From the NCBI GenBank assembly GCA_949130485.1, contig OX422195.1, positions 7,348,566-7,412,565 of the forward strand: a DNA stretch of 64,000 nucleotides, given 5' to 3'. Source of the DNA: Agelas oroides (Eukaryota > Porifera > Demospongiae > Agelasida > Agelasidae). Below, one piece after another: positions 14,001-29,000 of the stretch (position 1 is the first letter of the stretch; each line of letters starts with the position of its first letter). The position numbers were made by a program, and so were the translations under genes. The notes beneath the pieces were generated by a model, which had not been told where the DNA came from, ran no database searches, and worked only from the letters and a program-made list of their open reading frames with translations.

Positions 14001-17000
14001 TTCAGTTTTCGTGTTAATCGGGTCATATACGTAAGATGTTGGTTATATGAGTTCATGATATCGGTAGTTTGTGAAAAGCTTTTCACTCCCCATTCAACCA
14101 AGTTTATAGCCAACAAAGATATGAATGCATAATTTAGCTCGCCTAATACTCTAAAATCATGATCTAAATTCTTGTTTCTGCCTTCCTTTCAGTTTTCGTG
14201 TTAATGGGGTGATATACGTAAGATGTTGGTTATATTAGTACATGATATCAGTAGTTTGTGAAAAGCTTTTCACTGCCCATTCAACCAATTTTATAGCCAA
14301 CAAAGATATGAATGCATAATTGAGCTCACCTAATACTCTAAAATCGTAATCTAAATTCTTGTTTCTGCCTTACTTTCAGTTTTCGTGTTAATGGGGTCAT
14401 ATACATAAGACGTTGGTTATATGAGTACATGATATCGGTAGTTTGTGAAAAGTTTTTCACTACCCATTGAACCAATTTTATAGCCAACAAAGATATGAAT
14501 GCATAATTTAGCTCGCCTAATACTCTAAAATCATGAACTAAATTCTTGTTTCTGCCTTACTTTCAGTTTTCGTGTTAATGGGTTCATATATGTAAGACGG
14601 TTATATGAGTTCACGATATCGGTAGTTTGTGAAAAGCTTTTCACTCACCATTCAACCAAGTTTATAGCCAACAAAGATATGAATGCATAATTTAGCTCGC
14701 CTAATATTCTAAAATTATAATCTAAATTCTTGTTTCTGCCTTGCTTTCAGTTTTCGTGTTAATGGGGTCATATACGTAAGACGGTTATATGAGTTCATGA
14801 TATCGGTAGTTTGTGAAAAGCTTTTCACTCCCCATTCAACCAATTTTATAGCTAACAAAGATATGAATGCATAATTTAGCTCGCCTAATACTCTAAAATC
14901 ATAATCTAAATTCTTGTTTCTGCCTTACTTTCAGTTTTCGTGTTAATCGGGTCATATACGTAAGACGTTGGTTATATGAGTTCATGATATCGGTAGTTTG
15001 TGAAAAGCTTTTCACTCCCCATTCAACCAATTTTATAGCTAACAAAGATATGAATGCATAATTTAGCTCGCCTAATGCTCTAAAATCATAATCTAAATTC
15101 TTGTTTCTGCCTTACTTTCAGTTTTCGTGTTAATCGGGTCATATACGTAAGATGTTGGTTATATGAGTTCATGATATCGGTAGTTTGTGAAAAGCTTTTC
15201 ACTCCCCATTCAACCAAGTTTATAGCCAACAAAGATATGAATGCATAATTTAGCTCGCCTAATACTCTAAAATCATGATCTAAATTCTTGTTTCTGCCTT
15301 CCTTTCAGTTTTCGTGTTAATGGGGTGATATACGTAAGATGTTGGTTATATTAGTTCATGATATCGGTAGTTTGTGAAAAGCTTTTCACTGCCCATTCAA
15401 CCAATTTTATAGCCAACAAAGATATGAATGCATAATTGAGCTCGCCTAATACTCTAAAATCGTAATCTAAATTCTTGTTTCTGCCTTACTTTCAGTTTTC
15501 GTGTTAATGGGGTCATATACATAAGACGTTGGTTATATGAGTACATGATATCGGTAGTTTGTGAAAAGTTTTTCACTACCCATTCAACCAATTTTATAGC
15601 CAACAAAGATATGAATGCATAATTTAGCTCGCCTAATACTCTAAAATCATGAACTAAATTCTTGTTTCTGCCTTACTTTCAGTTTTCGTGTTAATGGGTT
15701 CATATATGTAAGACGGTTATATGAGTTCACGATATCGGTAGTTTGTGAAAAGCTTTTCACTCACCATTCAACCAAGTTTATAGCCAACAAAGATATGAAT
15801 GCATAATTTAGCTCGCCTAATACTCTAAAATCATAATCTAAATTCTTGTTTCTGCCTTGCTTTCAGTTTTCGTGTTAATGGGGTCATATACGTAAGACGG
15901 TTATATGAGTTCATGATATCGGTAGTTTGTGAAAAGCTTTTCACTCCCCATTCAACCAATTTTATAGCTAACAAAGATATGAATGCATAATTTAGCTCGC
16001 CTAATACTCTAAAATCATAATCTAAATTCTTGTTTCTGCCTTACTTTCAGTTTTCGTGTTAATCGGGTCATATACGTAAGATGTTGGTTATATGAGTCGA
16101 TGATATCGGTAGTTTGTGAAAAGCTTTTCACTCCCCATTCAACCAATTTTATAGCCAACAAAGATATGAATGCATAATTTAGCTCGCCTAATACTCTAAA
16201 ATCATAATCTAAATTCTTGTTTCTGCCTTGCTTTCAGTTTTCGTGTTAATGGGGTCATATACGTAAGACGGTTGTATGAGTTCATGATATCGGTAGTTTG
16301 TGAAAAGCTTTTCACTCCCCATTCAACCAATTTTATAGCTAACAAAGATATGAATGCATAATTTAGCTCGCCTAATACTCTAAAATCATAATCTAAATTC
16401 TTGTTTCTGCCTTACTTTCAGTTTTCGTGTTAATCGGGTCATATACGTAAGATGTTGGTTATATGAGTCGATGATATCGGTAGTTTGTGAAAAGCTTTTC
16501 ACTCCCCATTCAACCAATTTTATAGCCAACAAAGATATGAATGCATAATTTAGCTCGCCTAATACTCTAAAATCATAATCTAAATTCTTGTTTCTGCCTT
16601 GCTTTCAGTTTTCGTGTTAATGGGGTCATATACGTAAGACGGTTATATGAGTTCATGATATCGGTAGTTTGTGAAAAGCTTTTCACTCCCCATTCAACCA
16701 AGTTTATAGCCAACAAAGATATGAATACATAATTTAGCTCGCCTAATACTCTAAAATCATAATCTAAATTCTTGTTTCTGCCTTACTTTCAGTTTTCGTG
16801 TTAATCGGGTCATATACGTAAGATGTTGGTTATATGAGTTCATGATATCGGTAGTTTGTGAAAAGCTTTTCACTCCCCATTCAACCAAGTTTATAGCCAA
16901 CAAAGATATGAATACATAATTTAGCTCGCCTAATACTCTAAAATCATGATCTAAATTCTTGTTTCTGCCTTCCTTTCAGTTTTCGTGTTAATGGGGTGAT

Positions 17001-20000
17001 ATACGTAAGACGTTGGTTATATGAGTTCATGATATCGGTAGATTGTGAAAAGCTTTTCACTACCCATTCAACCAATTTTATAGCCAAGAAAGATATGAAT
17101 GCATAAGTTAGCTCGCCTAATACTCTAAAATCATGAACTAAATTCTTGTTTCTGCCTTACTTTCAGTTTTCGTGTTAATGGGTTCATATATGTAAGACGG
17201 TTATATGAGTTGACGATATCGGTAGTTTGTGAAAAGCTTTTCACTCATCATTCAACCAATTTTATAGCCAACAAAGATATGAATGCATAATTTAGCTCGC
17301 CTAATACTCTAAAATCATGATCTAAATTCTTGTTTCTGCCTTACTTTCAGTTTTCGTGTTAATGGGGTCATATATGTAAGACGGTTATATGAGTTCACGA
17401 TATCGGTAGTTTGTTAAAAGCTTTTCACTCACCATTCAACCAATTTTATAGCCAACAAAGATATGAATGCATAATTTAGCTCGCCTAATACTCTAAAATC
17501 ATAATCTAAATTCTTGTTTCTGCCTTGCTTTCAGTTTTCGTGTTAATGGGGTCATATACGTAAGACGGTTATATGAGTTCATGATATCGGTAGTATGTGA
17601 AAAGCTTTTCACTCCCCATTCAACCAATTTTATAGCTAACAAAGATATGAATGCATAATTTAGCTCGCCTAATACTCTAAAATCATAATCTAAATTCTTG
17701 TTTCTGCCTTACTTTCAGTTTTCGTGTTAATCGGGTCACATACGTAAGATGTTGGTTATATGAGTTCATCATGATGTCGGTAGTGTGTGAAAACCTTTTC
17801 ACTCACCATTCAACCAATTTTATAGCCAAGAAAGATATGAATGCATTATTTAGCTCGCCTAATGGTCTAAAATCATAATCTAAATTCTTTTTTATGCCTT
17901 TCTTTCAGTTTTCGTATTAAAGGGGTCATATACGTAAGACGCTGGTTATATGAGTTCAGGATATCGGTAGTTTGTGAAAAGCTTTTCACTCCCCATTCAA
18001 CCAATTTTATAGCCAACAAAGGTATGAATGCATAATTTAGCTCACCTAAAACTCTAAAATCATAATCTAAATCCTTATTTCTGCCTGACTTTCAGTTTTC
18101 GTGTTAATTGGGTCATGTACGTAAGACGGTTATATGAGTGCATGATAGCGGTAGTTTGTGAAAAGCTTTTCACTCCCCATTCAACCAATTTTATAGCCAA
18201 CAAAGATATGAATGCATAATTTAGCTCAACTTATACTCTAAAATCATAATGTAAATTCTTATTTCTGTCTTCCTTTCAGTTTGAGTGTTAATGGGGTCAT
18301 AAACGTAGGACGTTGGATATAGGAAGTTTATGTCATATTGGTACTTTGTAAAATGCTTTTCCCCTCCATTCAGCGTACGTTACAGCTACCACAGATATGA
18401 ATGTATATTTTAGCATGCCTTAGACTCTAAACTTGTAATCTAAAGTCAGATTTCTCCCTTAGTTTCAGTTTTAGTGTTAGTGGTGTCATATACCTAAGAC
18501 GTTGGTTATAGGAAGTTTGTATCATATTTGTGGTACTTTGTGAAATGCAATATCCTAATTTTCTTTCTGTTTTCGTGTTAGTGGGATTACACAGATACGA
18601 ATGTAACACATCAAATTAATGGTCGACTGACTACACAACCAGTATATGCACACAGCAATCAGGAATGTCTCTGACAAGCCCCGGAGCATGTACTGTTCTC
18701 ACTCCGAGTGTGCATTACACAATCAGTACATGTAGTTACAGTACCTCATGTAGGTTATAGATAAAAGAAAGATGGGAATTAAGTTATACACAGTGGAACC
18801 CCTCTTAAAGGACACTCCTGAATTAAGGATATCTTAGTTAATCACGACACCTGACCACACCCCCATTTCATATAAATATGCACTATTGTTCTCCTGAAAT
18901 AAGGACATACACCTTGCTAATCAGGACACATTCTTTGGTCCCAAGGTGTCTGTATTAGAGGGTTTCACTGTAATTACATTTCTATCACATTGAGGAAATT
19001 GGTCTCTGACAGTCATCCATTTTAATGTCTGACATTTTGTTTCTGAGAGGAAATTGCTCTGTGAGCAGCTATGATGAAACCTCGTCTGTGTGTGTACTTC
19101 TCCCCAGGGACCTGGTCATCCCCGGAGATCTCTGGGACTCCTCCACCACCTAGTGAAGGTCACTCATTAACGCGAATCGACCACTCCCGAGCAGTGCAGT
19201 TTGGGGGTGAGCAGCTGGGCAAGCTGGTGCCAAACCATGTCTACCTCCTGGACATGAAGTCATGGGTAAGAGACTATGTGTACATTTGTATGTTGGGTGA
19301 TGAGGGAAAGACTCAAAACATAATTACCTGTGAACTGAAATATGCTAATGCTTACATCAGTTCACATATTGTGTACACACTTACATTTCAACACTTGTTG
19401 GTATATTTTCTGTAAAACTCTGCTGCTTCGTTGTTTGAGCTGTTACGAGCATTTTACATCATAAGTGATCCAACACTTTACCAAGGGGTTTGTTTTCATC
19501 CTAATAAGGTATATAGATTGACTGTCAGAACCTCTGAGTATTGGGGTCAGATATGTCCCTATCTATACCCCCACCAACCATCAGCAGTACGTCACATACC
19601 CCTCGGAGATTTTGATAGTCAATCTACCTTATTGAGATGAAAACAAACCCAATGGTAACAGTATCAAACTAACCTCCTCATAACACCAACATAACATTAC
19701 ATATTTACCACACATAATTATGAGGCTACCTATGGTTATGTAATAATGGGTGGGCTTGTATTGGAAACTTTTGAGCTCTGTTTGAAAGTTGTAGTCATGG
19801 AAACATGGGGTGTGGCTAGTACTTTCATTGTACTGGGTTGTGCAACACCCCCTACCGTCAGGGGGTGAATTGATGGGATACCTATTGAGTGTGCAAGTAT
19901 TACTAGCTAGGTAGTACCATATGCTTCAAGACGTCTTAGTCACAGCTGGGAACATGGTCATTACATTCACCTGAGATTGCTGCATGCGCAGTGGTATCTT

Positions 20001-23000
20001 GTTTGAAATACTCAGAGCAAAAGTACATTTCATGATTTAGTGGGGTAACAGCTGCTGTAATGTTAGGAGTGAACTTACATGTCACAGCTAATCCTAATCT
20101 GGAGTTTAATTTACAGCTAGGTGTCTCAATGTGAGGTCGTGTGTTTGACCCCCAAATCAACAGTAACACTTGGAGGTTAATTCTGATAACCACATCTTCA
20201 GATTTTACAATATGTATGCTTGTATCAGCTTAGAAAGTATTTAGACTCACATACTAGTTAGGTTTTAGAAATTTGTTGATTTAGGGGCAGGTTAGAACGC
20301 CTCTGAAATAAGGAGACTTGGGTCCGGTCCCAATTGTGTCCGGATTGTAGAGGTTCCACTGAATTGGCATTTGTACACAGTGTTTGGAATTTGATAATTA
20401 CAAGTTTGTGGACAGATCTGATTAGTGTTCTCCAATTCCAGAACAGCTGATCCACATGGTGATAATTTTCAGGCAGTCTTCCCTAATTTGTTGCTATGGG
20501 CCTGGTAATGAGGCTGCAGTGTATATGGGCTGTGTGGACAGCTGCTTCTTGTGATTGTTTTCACCCACTGGTTTGCCCCAACCCATTCTCCTACTCATGT
20601 TGTGCTATACTATATAGCAGTTCTCTAGCACGTACTGCACAGTATTGTTCATGTGTCACTGTGTGTGCTCACTGCACATGCGTAGTGTATACTGTAGACT
20701 AAGTAACAGTATTGTGTTACATAGTGTACAGTTGTGTTTTCATTATCATTGTGGCATGTGTTCTTCCATGCATGCAGGAATGGACCAGGGTGGAGGCTAG
20801 TGGGGGTCCCGGCCAGCCCTGGCCTAAGGGTCGATCGTTCCATTCTGCTGTAAGCCTCCATGACAGTGACAGCAGTGCTGCCAACCCGGAACTACTCATC
20901 ACATGGGGACAGGGTGGTGGTGGTGAGGTCCTCAGTGATGGCTGGGTGTTTGGAGTGAATGTGCAGCAGTGGAGGAAGGTGAGGCAAAGTGTCTCCAACA
21001 CATAATTATCATATACACTGTGTACAGTGTAAACAATTACACAACTGGTATAGCTATTATCATTCATGAGTACTTCCTGTCACTAATAACATGTAAGCAC
21101 AATGTTGTTCAATGTTACTTGGAAATATACCACTTAACATGTCTTAGACCCTATGTCCAAAATATAAGGCCAATTATTCCCTTAGTAATTACCACTAAAA
21201 CTGAAAGTATCTGAGAAATCTCACTTTAGATTATGAATTTAGGGTCTAAGGCGTGCTAGGATATGCATTCACATCTGCGGTAGCAGTAATGCTGGACAAT
21301 TGGCATGGGAAAAGCTTTTCACAAAGTACCAATATCACATAAACTTCCGATATCCAATGTCATATGTATATGACCCCACTAACACTAAAACTGAAACTCA
21401 GAGAGAAATCTCACTTTAGATTATCAATTTAGGGTCTAAGGCATGCTAGGATATGTATTCACATCTGCGATAGCAGTAATGCTGGCTAATTGGCATGGGA
21501 AAAGCTTTTCACAAAGTACCGATATCACGTAATTTAAAACTTCCTATATCCAATGTCATATGTATATGACCCCACTAACACTAAAACTGAAACTCAGAGA
21601 GAAATCTCACTTTAGAACATCAATCTAGGGTCTAAGGCATGCTAGGATATGTATTCACATCTGCGATAGCAGTAATGCTGGCCAATTGGCATGGGAAAAG
21701 CTTTTCACAAAGTACCGATATCACGTAATTTAAAACTTCCTATATCCAATGTCATATGTATATGACCCCACTAACACTAAAACTGAAACTAAGGGAGAAA
21801 TCTCACTTTAGATTATGAATTTAGGGTCTAAGGCATGCTAGGATATGTATTCACATCTGCGATAGCAGTAATGCTGGCTAATTGGCATGGGAAAAGCATT
21901 TCACAAAGTACCGAGATCACGTAAACTTTCTATATCCAATGTCATATGTATATGACCCCACTAACACTAAAACTGAAACTAAGGGAGAAATCTCACTTTA
22001 GATTATGAATTTAGGGTCTAAGGCATGCTAGGATATGTATTCACATCTGCGGTAGCAGTAATGCTGGCCAATTGGCATGGGAAAAGCATTTCACAAAGTA
22101 CCGATATCACGTAATTTAAAACTTCTGATATCCAATGTCATATGCATATGACCCCACTAACACTAAAACTGAAACTAAGGGAGAAATCTCACTTTAGATT
22201 ATGAATTTAGGGTCTAAGGCATGCTAGGATATGTATTCACATCTGCGATAGCAGTAATGCTGGCCAATTGGCATGGGAAAAGCATTTCACAAAGTACCGA
22301 TATCACGTAATTTAAAACTTCCGATATCCAATGTCATATGTATATGACCCCACTAACACTAAAACTGAAACTAAGGGAGAAATCTCACTTTAGATTATGA
22401 ATTTAGGGTCTAAGGCATGCTAGGATATGTATTCACATCTGCGGTAGCAGTAATGCTGGCCAATTGGCATGGGAAAAGCTTTTCACAAACTACCGATATG
22501 ATGCAAACTTTATAATTATATATCCAATGCATCATATTTGTAGTTTGTGAAATGCTTTTCCCATGCCAATCACCCGACGTTACTGCTATCGCAGATATGA
22601 ATACATATTTTAGCGTGCCTTAGACCCTAAATTGATAATATAAAGTGAGATTTCTCCCTTTGTTTCAGTTTTAGTATTAGTGGGGTCAAGGACGTTGGAT
22701 ATAGGAAGTTTGCTTCGTATCGGTCCTTTGTGAAATGCTTTTCCCATGCCAATCAGTTGACTTTACTGCTAACACAGACAAGAATGCATATTTTAGCATC
22801 CCTTAGACCCTAAGTTTACATTTTGAGTTTAGGTTTTTCCTCCAGTTTCAATTTCAGTGTTAGTGGGGTCACACACATAGGACGTCAGGTGTAGGGAGTA
22901 TGCCTCATATTCAAAGTTTGTGAAATACTTTTTCCACTCCATTCAACCCACATTACTACTATATCACAGATAAAATTGCATATTTTGCAATGTCTTAGTC

Positions 23001-26000
23001 CCTACATTCATAGCTTGAATAGCTAGTTTGCTAGTTTCACTTTCAGTGTGGCCACATATGTACAGGACATGAGATAAGGGAAGTTTGTGTCAGTTTGGTT
23101 CTTTGTGAAATCCTTTTCCCACTCCAAAGCATTGGTGTCTGTGTATTGGACATAGCATGACTGAATGTACTGTAATCATAGAATGTCCTCCTTGTGTTGC
23201 TCCACATGGCAGCCTCATGTTTTGTCTTACTGTCTGAAATTGTCAAACTCTGCACAAGTGGGTCTACATGGTTTTCAGAGTGCTGTGTGCAAGTTAGAAA
23301 CTCCACAATACAGCAATTAAATATTAGTGAAGTATGGAGAAATGGACCACCAATGCAAGCCCAAAGATATTCATTCACCATTGTAGTTGAGTGTAGTGAC
23401 TAATATTGTGGAAGTGAACTTTGTGTTGACTGCAGACAGTGCAGTGTATACCGTACACACATACATGTGCATATGTAGTGTAGCACTCAACGAGAGTAGA
23501 ACAATGCATGTACTATTATGATCCATTAGAGTTGCAATATTTGTGTTCAATCTGCAGATCATGCTACCTGATAGTCTGAAAGGAAGGTTCTTCCATACTA
23601 CAACAGTGGTGCATCATGACGCCACCCACCAGAGGCTCATCCACTTTGGAGGACTGGATGAAGACCCTGAGGATCCTGGTGATCCAGACACATGGCATCC
23701 AGTGGCAGAGACAACCACTGTGGAGCTAGGTGAGTGGAGTGCACCACATTCACACTGTTGCTATGGTATTCACCTCATTCATTTTGGACACCTGACAGTT
23801 GAGTGTGTGTTGTGGTGAGCACTCTCAGTGTTGACTTCAGTACAAGGAAATGTCAACATCACTGCACACTGGTGTTCATGTACACAATGGTATACATGGA
23901 GTCCTATCAGTCATGGAAATTGTGGTCCAGTGAGAATATTTGTCCAGGAGACAAAACTCCTCCCAAACACCAGTGTGTAGTGATGCTGGGCATCTCCTTG
24001 TACATGTACATGAGGTCAACACTGAGAGTATTCACCACAATAAGATTACTGGTCCACGGTGTACCACAGGAAAAGTAGACTAGCTCCTTTAAAACTGGAG
24101 GTGCCCAGTAGGTCCATACCACCTAGTCTCATGCCCAGACCCCACCCTCTCAGTGAGAATGGTGGGAGGCACACACAGTCTGGACACAAGACTGATACTA
24201 ACCATATACAACCCAGTGGCCTATACACAGGTAGATACAACCCTGTGGGATACAACCTGGGCATGGATACCAGCTAGGTGCATTGTCCACCTCAGGAATA
24301 TTAGTGTTGCTAGGCAACATGGGATGGGGTTCCTGTGTACATAATAACAGCCTGTTGATGTGCTGTAAGTTTACATAAGAACAGCTGTCAGTGATTGTGT
24401 TCTACAAGTTCATGAGGTCAGTGGGCATATATGGTCTAGTACTTACTAGGCTGATATTGTGCTCAACCTATATGCTATGCTATGCTGCACTGCTCCAAAA
24501 ATCTACCTATTGATCAACAAACGTACGCTCCTATAATGCTCATTCACCTGCACCTTAGCTCTCTGCATCACACCTAGCCTCGTACCCAGCGTGGCCTGGG
24601 TATGAGGCTACATCACACCCACCCCTTTTAGGTCAATCAAACAAGTTGGCCGCTCTTTTCTAGTGCCAGTGTATGACAGTGCTTTTACCCTAAGCTTCCT
24701 CTTCCACATTAATTCCAACTGTGTGGAGGCTCGAAGTTTGCTTAGTAAGGACCTTGCTGCCTGACCCTTGTTAACGGGGCTAGTCATCGCCACTACGAAA
24801 TTTATAATCACATGTGACCAACTTTAATTTCCTCAGACAATCTGCCTATTATGCTCGCATTGTGCTCAATGCTTTTTTGCATACCAATTATGTCCATTTT
24901 AATGCCAGCATAATCCACATACTTCCACAACTGATAGACTCATGCATACCTCATTCCCAGACTCTCCTTGCTAAGGAGGATCAGGCAGGGAGAGCCTGGG
25001 AATGAGGCTACATACCTAGCTGATCTAGTACATCAAGAGTGCATAAGAACACTGATACACTAGTACACTTACATCAAGAGTGCATAAGAACACTGATACA
25101 CTAGTACACCTACATCAAGAGTGCATAAGAACACTGATACACTAGTACACTTACATCAAGAGTGCATAAGAACACTGATACACTAGTACACTTACATCAA
25201 GAGTGCATAAGAACACTGGTACACTAGTACACTTACATCAAGAGTGCATAAGAACACTGATACACTAGTACACTTACATCAAGAGTGCATAAGAACACTG
25301 ATACACTAGTACACTCACATCAAGAGTGCATAAGAACACTGACACACTAGTACACTTACATCAAGAGTGCATAAGAACACTGATACACTAGTACACTTAC
25401 GTCAAGAGTGCATAAGAACACTGACACACTAGTACACTTACGTCAAGAGTGCATAAGAACACTGACACACTAGTACACTTACTCAAGAGTGCATAAGAAC
25501 ACTGATACACTAGTACACTTACGTCAAGAGTGCATAAGAACACTGATACACTAGTACACTTACATCAAGAGTGCATAAGAACACTGATACACTAGTACAC
25601 TTACATCAAGAGTGCATAAGAACACTGATACACTAGTACACTTACATCAAGAGTGCATAAGAACACTGATACACTAGTACACTTACATCAAGAGTGCATA
25701 AGAACACTGATACACTAGTACACTTACATCAAGAGTGCATAAGAACACTGATACACTAGTACACTTACATCAAGAGTGCATAAGAACACTGATACACTAG
25801 TACACTTACATCAAGAGTGCATAAGAACACTGATACACTAGTACACTTACATCAAGAGTGCATAAGAACACTGATACACTAGTACACTTACATCAAGAGT
25901 GCATAAGAACACTGATACACTAGTACACTCACATCAAGAGTGCATAAGAACACTGACACACTAGTACACTTACATCAAGAGTGCATAAGAACACTGATAC

Positions 26001-29000
26001 ACTAGTACACTTACATCAAGAGTGCATAAGAACACTGACACACTAGTACACTTACATCAAGAGTGCATAAGAACACTGATACACTAGTACACTTACATCA
26101 AGAGTGCATAAGAACAGTGATACACTAGTACACTTACATCAAGAGTGCATAAGAACACTGATACACTAGTACACTTACATCAAGAGTGCATAAGAACACT
26201 GATACACTAGTACACTTACATCAAGAGTGCATAAGAACACTGATACACTAGTACACTTACATCAAGAGTGCATAAGAACACTGATACACTAGCACACTTA
26301 CATCAAGAGTGCATAAGAACACTGATACACTAGTACACTTACATCAAGAGTGCATAAGAACACTGATACACTAGTACACTTACATCAAGAGTGCATAAGA
26401 ACACTGATACACTAGTACACTTACATCAAGAGTGCATAAGAACACTGATACACTAGTACACTTACATCAAGAGTGCATAAGAACACTGATACACTAGTAC
26501 ACCTACATCAAGAGTGCATAAGAACACTGATACACTAGTACACTTACATCAAGAGTGTTATGCATAAGAACACTGATACACTAGTACACTTACATCAAGA
26601 GTGCATAACAACACTGATACACTAGTACACTTACATCAAGAGTGCATAAGAACACTGGTACACTAGTACACTTACATCAAGAGTGCATAAGAACACTGAC
26701 ACACTAGTACACTTACATCAAGAGTGCATAAGAACACTGATACACTAGTACACCTACATCAAGAGTGCATAAGAACACTGATACACTAGTACACTTACAT
26801 CAAGAGTGCATAAGAACACTGATACACTAGTACACTTACATCAAGAGTGCATAAGAACACTGATACACTAGTACACTTACATCAAGAGTGCATAAGAACA
26901 GTGATACACTAGTACACCTACATCAAGAGTGCATAAGAACACTGATACACTAGTACACTTACATCAAGAGTGCATAAGAACAGTGATACACTAGTACACT
27001 TACATCCCTGACCTCTGAACTAACCTCATAACTAATGGTGCATGATGGCAGTATAGTAATGGTTGAGGGAGAATGAGCCTGTCAATGTGTACATTCTTGT
27101 ACACTGACCTTCAACTGCATTTTTTTATGAATGATACAATTTATGATATTACGTATTGTCTTGTTTGAACTGCACCATATTGTAGTTTAGGGTCATGTGA
27201 CTGACACACCTCCACTCTCTGCCCTCCCTGACAATGTGGTAGTGTGACAGTACATGATTGTCCAACCCCCTCAGAGTGTGGTGGTGCCCCTGGTGAGTGT
27301 GTGGTGACTGATGTCATCCTGAGCAGCCAGCTCGGACAGTCCAGGGAAAACAAGGACGCACTACCCAGACATGTCCAGCTAACACTCGGTGAGTGGCAGC
27401 AACATGGTAGTGAGCTCAGCTGCATGCCCACACCTCACCCCCAGTCTCCAACTGGTGGGTGTGGTACAGCATCTAGAACCATGAGACATGTACAGTACTC
27501 ACGTAGGTGACTTGTGACAACCTGGGTTTCATAATCAGCTTCCAGAGTAGTGTCAATCCCAGACAAAATTTTTCATGTGCCGCCCTGCAGTTAAATAGAG
27601 TTTGGACACTTGCTAGTAAAAACTGCAGTCTGATTATAATTTTGTCCCAACGTACCAACGAGATTGTATAGATTATGTGTTTATATGTCATCACAAATGA
27701 CCAGCTTGCCAGTTAGTGGGGCCATGGCCTACACTAGCACTACTGATAACACTGACCTACAGTTACTGTATGTATATCAACTGGCTCCAGCTTTCCTAGT
27801 GGGTACCATGGCCTACACTAGCACTACTGATAACACTGACCTACAGTTACTGACCACTGTATGTATATCAACTGGCTCCAGCTTTCCTAGTGGGGCCATG
27901 GCCTACACTAGCACTATACTGATAACATACAGTTACTGACCACGGTATGTCACCTACAGTTACTGACCACTGTATGTATATCAACTGGCTCCAACTTTCC
28001 TAGTGGGGCCATGGCCTACACTGGCACTACTGATAACACATACAGTTACTGACCACTGTATGTATATCAACTGGCTCCAACTTTCCCAGTTTTCTAGTGA
28101 AAGTGTCCAGATCCTATTGTTCTGTATGACAGAGTGACCCATGAAAACTTGGTCTGGGAATGAGACTACTTCCAGTTTGAGGTTCAGATATTAATACCCA
28201 CTTCATATGACATAACACCCTGCTCACTGCTCCCGTTGGTGTTGGTTGTTCTCAGTCCATGAGGTACTGGCATGAGATATTAATACCCACATCATATAGC
28301 CCCGTTTACACTACGCGTCTAAACCGGTTTAGAAGCGGCTTAGAAACAAACCGCTTCACGTGTAAACGTGCTAAATCGATTTACAAACCGGTTCACGTAA
28401 ACCACATCCGGTATGTGGTTTGAAGCCGCATTAAAGGCGGTTAAACGCGTTGCGCATTGCGTGTAAACACCTGAAACGGTTTACAGGCGGATTCAAGTGC
28501 GATTGAAGAAGCCAACATGAGTCGTGCGTGGTCTGATGCGGAGGTTAAAGCTTTGATAGCCATCTGGGGTGAAAGGAAGGTACAAGAACAACTGGATGGT
28601 GCAGTGAGAAATAAAACAATTTTTGTAGGTATACAAAAAAAACTAGCAGAACAGGGGTATGAACGTGACTGGCAGCAGTGCCGATCTAAAATCAAAAATT
28701 TGAAAGCAGAATACAGAAAAGTGAAAGATAACAACGGGGAGACTGGAAGGGGAAGAAAAACATGCAAGTTTTACAGTGAGCTTGATAGCATCCTTGGCCA
28801 CAGACCAGCATCTGTTCCCACCATTCTCTTGGACACCGGCAATAGTACTACTGGCAGTTCAACTGATTCCCAGCACAGTGAGCCTGAAGAGAAAGAGGAC
28901 AATTTGGACGGTAAGGAGATTAAACATTACATGTTAATGTGCAGTAGATTGGAAGATAATGCAAACCGAAGGTATGTGTAAACGCTATACTTACCATTGA

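Noticed and set aside
18427-18609. 60-codon open frame at the satellite edge
   Set aside because: It lies in a diverged satellite monomer with no domain; other monomers do not keep it open.
23043-23381. 112-codon open frame on the minus strand in intron 3
   Set aside because: No recognisable domain, partly over satellite, and opposite to a well supported gene.
25025-27006. Evenly spaced repeats resembling a CRISPR array
   Set aside because: Units are contiguous with no unique spacers, no cas genes are present, and the setting is an animal intron.
27185-27274. Possible upstream extension of coding exon 5
   Set aside because: An in-frame stop lies at 27229 and the CAG at 27272-27274 gives the phase required by exon 4.
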